In this document: in pieces, positions 59,331-64,000 of the stretch
Layout of the letters: every line of letters begins with the position of its first letter
Position numbering within the stretch: the stretch's first letter is position 1
Origin: RPQJ01 sp046347155
GTDB taxonomy: Bacteria; Pseudomonadota; Gammaproteobacteria; Steroidobacterales; Steroidobacteraceae
Direction of reading: 5' to 3'
DNA: 64,000 bases
Assembly: GCA_046347155.1 (NCBI GenBank)
Contig: JAXMGT010000002.1
Coordinates: 1,054,001 to 1,118,000, forward strand
Translations under genes and position numbers: made by a program
Notes under the pieces: model-generated
Seen by the model: only the letters and a program-made list of their open reading frames with translations
Database searches by the model: none
Told to the model about the DNA's origin: nothing

Positions 59331-59957
59331 TCAGTGCGCTTCCGCGACCTTCAGCGTCCGGGCCATCAGGCGGTCCGTCCAGGCGATCCCGAGCGCCGAC
59401 AGGATGAACACGCTGTGGATCACCGTCTGCCACATCACGCCGGTCGGCGTGACGGTGGTGCATCCGCGCAGGTAGGAGCCTGCGTCCGCGAGCGCGCGCG
59501 AGGCGTCCACGCCGGCGCTCGTCCCGCAAAGCGGCAGTCCGCCGAGCGTGCCCGCCTCGATGAAGGTCTTGAGCAGGTGGATCGAGCTGATGCCGATGAT
59601 CGCCATCGCGAGCTTCACCTTCAGCACGCTCGCGTTCACGTGGCTCAGCCACTCGGGCTGGTCCGGATGCCCCTCGAGGCGCAGCCGGGACACGAATGTC
59701 TCGTAGCCGCCGACGATCACCATCACGAGCAGGTTGGAGATCATCACGACGTCGATCAGGCCGAGCACGATCAGCATGATCGACTGCTCGGTCAGCACCG
59801 GCGCCTCGTGGATCAGGTGCCACAGCTCCTTCAGGAACAGGAACACGTAGACGCCCTGGGCGACGATCAGGCCCAGGTAGAGCGGCAACTGCAGCCACCG
59901 CGAGCTGAAGATGAGCGCGGGCAGCGGGCCCATGCGCCGGTCGGCGATCGTGGACAT
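59331..59957 (-). CDS. UPF0114 family membrane protein (YqhA-like)
   Basis: A 208-residue protein with four membrane helices (about 20-42, 58-80, 115-133, 172-192). FSSRWLQLPLYLGLIVAQGVY and IDVVMISNLLVMVIVGGYETFVS are the family signatures, close to E. coli YqhA, a protein of unknown role. An insertion with two Cys (about 144 and 166), near a predicted periplasmic loop, is longer than in E. coli and could form a disulfide. The 80-base gap upstream separates it from the flavin oxidoreductase gene. Confidence 0.92.
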   Translation of the reverse strand: MSTIADRRMGPLPALIFSSRWLQLPLYLGLIVAQGVYVFLFLKELWHLIHEAPVLTEQSIMLIVLGLIDVVMISNLLVMVIVGGYETFVSRLRLEGHPDQPEWLSHVNASVLKVKLAMAIIGISSIHLLKTFIEAGTLGGLPLCGTSAGVDASRALADAGSYLRGCTTVTPTGVMWQTVIHSVFILSALGIAWTDRLMARTLKVAEAH

Positions 59958-60037
59958 GGTCTAGACCCTCGGGAGCGAGGGCGCAGGTTAGTGGAGGCCG
60001 GGCTGGCTGCCAAGTCCTCCAGGCGGCGCCTCGAGCG

Positions 60038-61117
60038 TCAGGTCTCCGTGACGAATCCTTTCCAGTTCCGCATGTACGTGACAAATGCCGGGCTCAGTCC
60101 CTCGGCCGCCAGGTAAGCCGGGGTCACAGGCACCTCGGCCATCCTGAAGCCTGGGTCGGCCAGCGCGCGCCGCGCGAAGTCGTGGTGGAGCACGGCGCCG
60201 CGGCCGATCACGACGAAGTCGAGGCCCGCCGCGAGCGCGTCGGTCGCCTCACGCGTCGAATAGATGCGTCCCGCGGCGCCGAGGCGCACGCGGCCCCGAT
60301 CCAGTTCCGTGAACCAGGAGAGCAGCGTGCGCCCCTGCCAGGCGGCATCGTTCGGCTCCTTCGTCACGTCCCAGAGGGACAGGTCGATGAAGTCGACCTG
60401 GCCTTCCGACATGAGTCGCCGGGTGAGTTCGACGATCTCCGGGAGCACGAGTCCGAAGCGCTCGGGCGACAGTCGCACGCCGAGCGTGAAGTCGGACCGG
60501 CAGCGGGCGCGGATGCCGGCGATGATCTCGAAGAGCAGGCGTGCCCGCCCGGCTGCATCGCCGCCGTAGGCGTCGTCCCGGCGGTTGAACTCCGGGCTCA
60601 GGAACTGCGCGATCAGGTAGCCGTGCGCGCCGTGGATCTCGACGCCGTCGAACCCCGAACGGTCGGCGCGCACGGCCGCGCGCACGAAGTCCTCGATCAC
60701 CTCGCCGACCTCGGCCGTCGTGAGCGCCCGAGCGCCGGTCTCCGGGTGGTCGGACGGTCCGACCGGCGGCCCGTCGATGTGTTCGCGCGGCGCACGGATG
60801 CCGGCGTGGTGGATTTGCACCATCGCGAGGCTGCCGTGGCCGTGCACGCCCCGGGCGAGCCGCGCGAGGCCCGGCAGGTGCGCGTCGGACCAGCAGCCGA
60901 GCTGGCCCGGGAAGCCGCGGCCGCGGGGCTGCACGTGCGAGGCGCAGGTCATCGTCAGGCCGAAGCCACCGGCGGCGCGCATCGTGAGCCAGTGGTATTC
61001 CTCGTCCGAGAGCGTCCCGTCCGGGTGGCTCTGGCAGTTCGTGAGCGGCGACAGCATGTAGCGGTTCCGCATCGGCGGGCCGCGCAGGAAATCGACGGGA
61101 TCGTCAGGGCTCTTCAT
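60038..61117 (-). CDS. NADH:flavin oxidoreductase, old yellow enzyme family
   Basis: A 359-residue FMN TIM-barrel reductase. It has LRNRY-type RNRYMLSPLTNCQSHPDG, VQIHHAGIRA, the active-site EIHGAHGYLIAQFLSPEFN and DAYGGDAAGRARLLFEI, and GRIYSTREATDALAAGLDFV near the FMN phosphate site. The natural substrate, an enoate or an aldehyde adduct, is unknown. The ATG overlaps the dctA stop by four bases, so it is co-transcribed with the transporter. Confidence 0.93.
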   Translation of the reverse strand: MKSPDDPVDFLRGPPMRNRYMLSPLTNCQSHPDGTLSDEEYHWLTMRAAGGFGLTMTCASHVQPRGRGFPGQLGCWSDAHLPGLARLARGVHGHGSLAMVQIHHAGIRAPREHIDGPPVGPSDHPETGARALTTAEVGEVIEDFVRAAVRADRSGFDGVEIHGAHGYLIAQFLSPEFNRRDDAYGGDAAGRARLLFEIIAGIRARCRSDFTLGVRLSPERFGLVLPEIVELTRRLMSEGQVDFIDLSLWDVTKEPNDAAWQGRTLLSWFTELDRGRVRLGAAGRIYSTREATDALAAGLDFVVIGRGAVLHHDFARRALADPGFRMAEVPVTPAYLAAEGLSPAFVTYMRNWKGFVTET

Positions 61118-62370
61118 CGGGACTCCAGCTGCCTGCGCAGCGTCTTCTCATCCAGCTGCCCGCACCAGCGGGCCACCACGAGCGTCGCGACCCCGTTGCC
61201 GACGAGGTTCGTGAGCGACCGCGCTTCGGACATGAACCGGTCGATGCCGAGGATCAGTGCGACGCCGGCGACGGGCACGTGGCCGACCGCCGAAAGCGTC
61301 GCGGCCAGCACGATGAAGCCGCTCCCGGTGACGCCCGCGGCGCCCTTCGAGGTCAGGAGCAGCACGGCGAGCAGGCCGAGCTGCTGGCCGAGGTCGAGCG
61401 GCGTATCGGTGGCCTGTGCGATGAACACGGCGGCCATGGTCAGGTAGATCGCCGTGCCGTCGAGATTGAACGAGTAACCGGTCGGGATCACGAGCCCGAC
61501 GACCGGCTTCGACGCGCCGAGTGCCTCGAGCCGCGACATCATCCGCGGCAGCACCGATTCCGACGACGAGGTCCCGAGCACGATGAACAGCTCCTCGCGG
61601 ATGTGACGGATGAATCGCCAAAGGCTGAACCCGTTCGCCCGCGCGATCGAGCCGAGCACGACGAACACGAACAGCAGGCAGGTCGCGTAGAAGCACGCCA
61701 TCAGCTTGCCGAGCGAGAGGAGCGCGGCCAGGCCGTACTTGCCGATCGTGAAGGCCATCGCGCCGAAGGCGCCAACGGGCGCCAGCCGCATGATCCACCC
61801 GACGATCCTGAACAGCGCCGCCGAGAACTGCTCGATCAGCGCGTACAGCGCGACCGCGCGCCCGCCGACGGCGTGCAGCGCGAAGCCGAACAGCACCGAG
61901 AAGAGCAGCACCTGCAGGATCTCGCCGGAGGCGAACGCGCCCGCGACCGTCGAGGGGATGACCTCGAGCACGTGGTCCGCGTATCCCTTCGCCTGCGCCT
62001 GCTCGGCATACTGCGCGACGGCCGCCGCGTCGAGCGTCGAGGGGTCGACGTGCATGCCTGCGCCCGGCCGGACGACGTTGACGACCACGAGGCCGATCAC
62101 GAGCGCGAGCGTGCTCACGACCTCGAAGTACACGAGCGCGAGCCCGCCGGTGCGCCCGACCTTCTTCAGGTCTTCCATGCCCGAGATGCCGAGCACGACC
62201 GTGCAGAACACGATCGGCCCGATCAGCATCCGGATGAGCTTGATGAAACCGTCCCCGAGCGGCTTCAGCGCGACGCCCGCGGTCGGCCAGAAGACGCCGA
62301 CCAGCACGCCTGCGGCGACCGCGAGCAGCACCTGCACGTACAGCGAGCGGAACGGGCTCCGGTCAGGCAT
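61114..62370 (-). CDS. dctA: Dicarboxylate / amino acid:cation symporter (DctA-type)
   Basis: A 418-residue sodium or proton symporter of the DAACS family with eight helices and two re-entrant loops. LIRMLIGPIVFCTVVLGI, the serine-rich HP1 loop TSSSESVLPRMM (near 266-277), IPTGYSFNLDGTAIYLTMA and the HP2 region KGAAGVTGSGFIVLAATL are all present. The SSSES and SFNLDGT text matches DctA, carrying C4-dicarboxylates. The start overlaps the hydrolase end by eight bases. Confidence 0.93.
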   Translation of the reverse strand: MPDRSPFRSLYVQVLLAVAAGVLVGVFWPTAGVALKPLGDGFIKLIRMLIGPIVFCTVVLGISGMEDLKKVGRTGGLALVYFEVVSTLALVIGLVVVNVVRPGAGMHVDPSTLDAAAVAQYAEQAQAKGYADHVLEVIPSTVAGAFASGEILQVLLFSVLFGFALHAVGGRAVALYALIEQFSAALFRIVGWIMRLAPVGAFGAMAFTIGKYGLAALLSLGKLMACFYATCLLFVFVVLGSIARANGFSLWRFIRHIREELFIVLGTSSSESVLPRMMSRLEALGASKPVVGLVIPTGYSFNLDGTAIYLTMAAVFIAQATDTPLDLGQQLGLLAVLLLTSKGAAGVTGSGFIVLAATLSAVGHVPVAGVALILGIDRFMSEARSLTNLVGNGVATLVVARWCGQLDEKTLRRQLESR

Positions 62371-63328
62371 CGGGCGGCGGCAGCGTCGCCAGGAAGACCT
62401 CGACCGCCGCGACCGTCGCAGCCGGGTCTTCCTCGTGCGGAACGTGGCCGAGGGCCGGGAACACCACGAGCCGGCTGCCCCGGATGTCGCGTTCGAACAG
62501 TCCGCCGTACTCGGCCGGGATCAGCCGGTCGCGGCCCCCCCACAGGATCAGCGTCGGGACGGCGATCTCCCGGATGCGAGCCTCGTCCGGGCCTGCCGGC
62601 GCCTGCTCGAAGCGCTGCACGAGCGAGCCGCGGTTGCCGGCCCGCAGCGTGAGCTCGTAATAGCGGTCCACGAGCTCCGGCGTCACCTTCGTCGGGTCAC
62701 CGTAGACGTTCTTCACGCTGGCCTCGATCAATGCCCGGGGCGTCACGTTCGCGAGCAGCCGGTTCACGACCGGCAGCTTCGCGAGCCGGAACCCGATCGG
62801 CACCGCCTGCGAGCGGATCGCGTAGCCCGCCGAGTCGACGAGGATCAGTGCGCGGACCCGTCCCGCGTCCGCGAGCGCCGTTTCCCACGCGACGCGGCCG
62901 CCGAACGAATTGCCGACCAGCACGCAGTGGCGCAGTCCGTAGTGGTCGAGCAGCGCCTCGACGAAGCGCACGTAAGCCTCGATCCGGTAGTCGCCGTCCG
63001 CGGCCGGGCCGGTGAGCCCGAAGCCCGGCATGTCGACGCGGATCACCCGGCGTGACCCCTCGAGCGCCCGCACCCAGCCGTCCCAGGTGTGCAGCGACGC
63101 GGAGGTGCCGTGCAGCAGCACGAGCGGCTCCGGGTCGTCGCGACGGCCCTCGTCCCTGACGTGGGCGCGCACGCCGTCGATCGCGACGAATGCCGAGGGC
63201 GGCGGGGCCCAGCGGGCGGCCAGGGATTCGACGCTCCGGTCCGGCGCCCAGTTCCAGGCGCAGAACGCCCCGAACGCAAGCAGGATCAGCCCGAGCAGTC
63301 CGAGCAGCGCCCGCCGCAGCGTCCTCAT
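62363..63328 (-). CDS. Membrane-anchored alpha/beta hydrolase
   Basis: A 321-residue hydrolase with an N-terminal helix (6-25) that anchors or exports it. Catalytic residues visible: the nucleophile in VGNSFGGRVAWE (Ser142), the acid in LILWGGRDRLIP (Asp267) and the base in ALGHVPHEED (His295); the oxyanion HG is in LLHGTSASLHTWDGW. The substrate cannot be told. It is 13 bases after tdh and overlaps dctA. Confidence 0.9.
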   Translation of the reverse strand: MRTLRRALLGLLGLILLAFGAFCAWNWAPDRSVESLAARWAPPPSAFVAIDGVRAHVRDEGRRDDPEPLVLLHGTSASLHTWDGWVRALEGSRRVIRVDMPGFGLTGPAADGDYRIEAYVRFVEALLDHYGLRHCVLVGNSFGGRVAWETALADAGRVRALILVDSAGYAIRSQAVPIGFRLAKLPVVNRLLANVTPRALIEASVKNVYGDPTKVTPELVDRYYELTLRAGNRGSLVQRFEQAPAGPDEARIREIAVPTLILWGGRDRLIPAEYGGLFERDIRGSRLVVFPALGHVPHEEDPAATVAAVEVFLATLPPPDA

Positions 63329-63341
63329 CGGGCCGGCGCCT

Positions 63342-64000
63342 TCAGGCCGCCCAGTCGAGGATGACCTTCCCCGACTGGCCGCTCCGCATCACCTCGAAGC
63401 CCTCGCGGTACTCCGACAGCGGGAACCGGTGCGTGATGATCGGCGAGATGTCGAGCCCGCTCTGCAGCATGGCCGCCATCTTGTACCAGGTCTCGAACAT
63501 CTCCCGGCCGTAGATGCCCTTGATGACGAGGCCCTTGAAGATCACCTCGTTCCAGTCGATCGCCGTCTCGTCCGGCGGGATGCCAAGCAGCGCGACGCTG
63601 CCGCCGTGGTGCATCGTGCGCAGCAGGTCGCGGAACGCACGCGGGTTGCCGGACATCTCGAGCCCGACGTCGAAGCCCTCGACCATCCCGAGCGACTTCA
63701 TCGTGTCGTCGAGCGACTCGCGCGTCACGTTGATCGCGCGCGTCGCACCCATCTTCCGCGCCAGCTCGAGCCGGTAGTCGTTCACGTCGGTGATCACGAC
63801 GTGTCGTGCGCCGACGTGCCGGGCGATCGCGACCGCCATGATGCCGATCGGCCCGGCGCCGGTGATCAGCACGTCCTCGCCGACCAGGTTGAACGACAGC
63901 GCGGTGTGCGTCGCATTGCCGAACGGGTCGAGGATCGAGGCGATCTCGTCGCCGATCGAATCCGGGAGCTTGAACGCGTTGAACGCCGGGATCGACAGGT
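63342..64000 (-). CDS. tdh: L-threonine 3-dehydrogenase, C-terminal part
   Basis: The C-terminal 218 codons of an NAD-dependent zinc alcohol dehydrogenase-family enzyme; the N-terminus with the zinc site is beyond the right edge. SIPAFNAFKLPDSIGDEIASILDPFGNATHTALSF-type text is close to E. coli Tdh, and GAGPIG with VITDVNDYRLELARKMGATRA marks the NAD site. It oxidises threonine to 2-amino-3-oxobutyrate. Its usual partner kbl may lie outside the window. It leads the set tdh-hydrolase-dctA-oxidoreductase. Partial because of the window edge. Confidence 0.93.
   Translation of the reverse strand, partial: LSIPAFNAFKLPDSIGDEIASILDPFGNATHTALSFNLVGEDVLITGAGPIGIMAVAIARHVGARHVVITDVNDYRLELARKMGATRAINVTRESLDDTMKSLGMVEGFDVGLEMSGNPRAFRDLLRTMHHGGSVALLGIPPDETAIDWNEVIFKGLVIKGIYGREMFETWYKMAAMLQSGLDISPIITHRFPLSEYREGFEVMRSGQSGKVILDWAA

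Overview
The window is a gene-dense, very GC-rich (about 70% by eye) bacterial chromosome segment. It carries no rRNA, CRISPR array, insertion sequence, integrase or phage gene. Gene content and order point to a Gammaproteobacterium outside the Enterobacterales: pepA-holC-valS, lptF-lptG, pcnB-folK-panB-panC, queG with nnr-tsaE-amiC-mutL-miaA-hfq-hflX-hflK-hflC-purA, rnr-rlmB, rpsF-rpsR-rplI-dnaB-alr, radA, and ypjD-corB beside ffh-rpsP-rimM-trmD-rplS. I cannot name a genus; a high-GC chromatialean, nevskialean or steroidobacterial lineage would fit. MutL carries the endonuclease motif that E. coli MutL lacks, and priB is missing between rpsF and rpsR, both in keeping with a non-enteric lineage.

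Layout. 1-7.6 kb (minus strand): pepA-holC-small unknown gene-valS-MoxR-DUF58-TgpA (cut by the window edge), mostly joined by 1-4 base overlaps. 7.7-9.9 kb: lptF-lptG, the LPS-export permeases, with a convergent RDD gene. 10.4-11.7 kb: a convergent cytochrome b561 / cytochrome c-prime pair. 11.7-21.4 kb is the accessory block: an unrecognised protein, a divergent SLOG-like plus four-helix membrane protein, an M20 peptidase, an amino-acid permease, a secreted S1 protease with a long acidic pro-region, an Ala-rich lipoprotein with a clear terminator, and a TIR-TM-TolB-like-TPR protein next to tRNA-Glu(CTC). 21.5-26 kb: pcnB-folK-deoxynucleoside kinase-panB-panC. 26-38.7 kb: queG facing panC, then the nnr-to-purA supercluster. 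38.7-47.8 kb: acyl-CoA dehydrogenase, tRNA-Leu(CAG), rnr-rlmB, rpsF-rpsR-DUF2232-rplI-dnaB-alr. 47.8-50.3 kb: a kinase / PP2C / FHA operon inserted on the opposite strand between alr and radA. 50.4-59.3 kb: radA, corB, ypjD, ffh, the S16 operon and sppA. 59.3-64 kb (minus strand): a UPF0114 membrane protein, an old-yellow-enzyme homologue, a DctA-type symporter, an alpha/beta hydrolase and tdh (cut by the window edge).

Most of the window is housekeeping: translation and tRNA maturation, RNA decay, envelope assembly, protein quality control and mismatch repair. The candidates for undescribed biology are in the 11.7-21.4 kb block. The strongest is the fusion of a SLOG-like nucleotide-ligand fold to a four-helix membrane region with SLATT-like character, followed by the protease whose S1-pocket position is Lys instead of Asp and the TIR-TPR receptor-like protein. 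No stretch longer than 300 bases lacks a gene. The longest gaps are 12445-12634, 43062-43250 and 7563-7746, which hold promoters or palindromes but no convincing extra gene.
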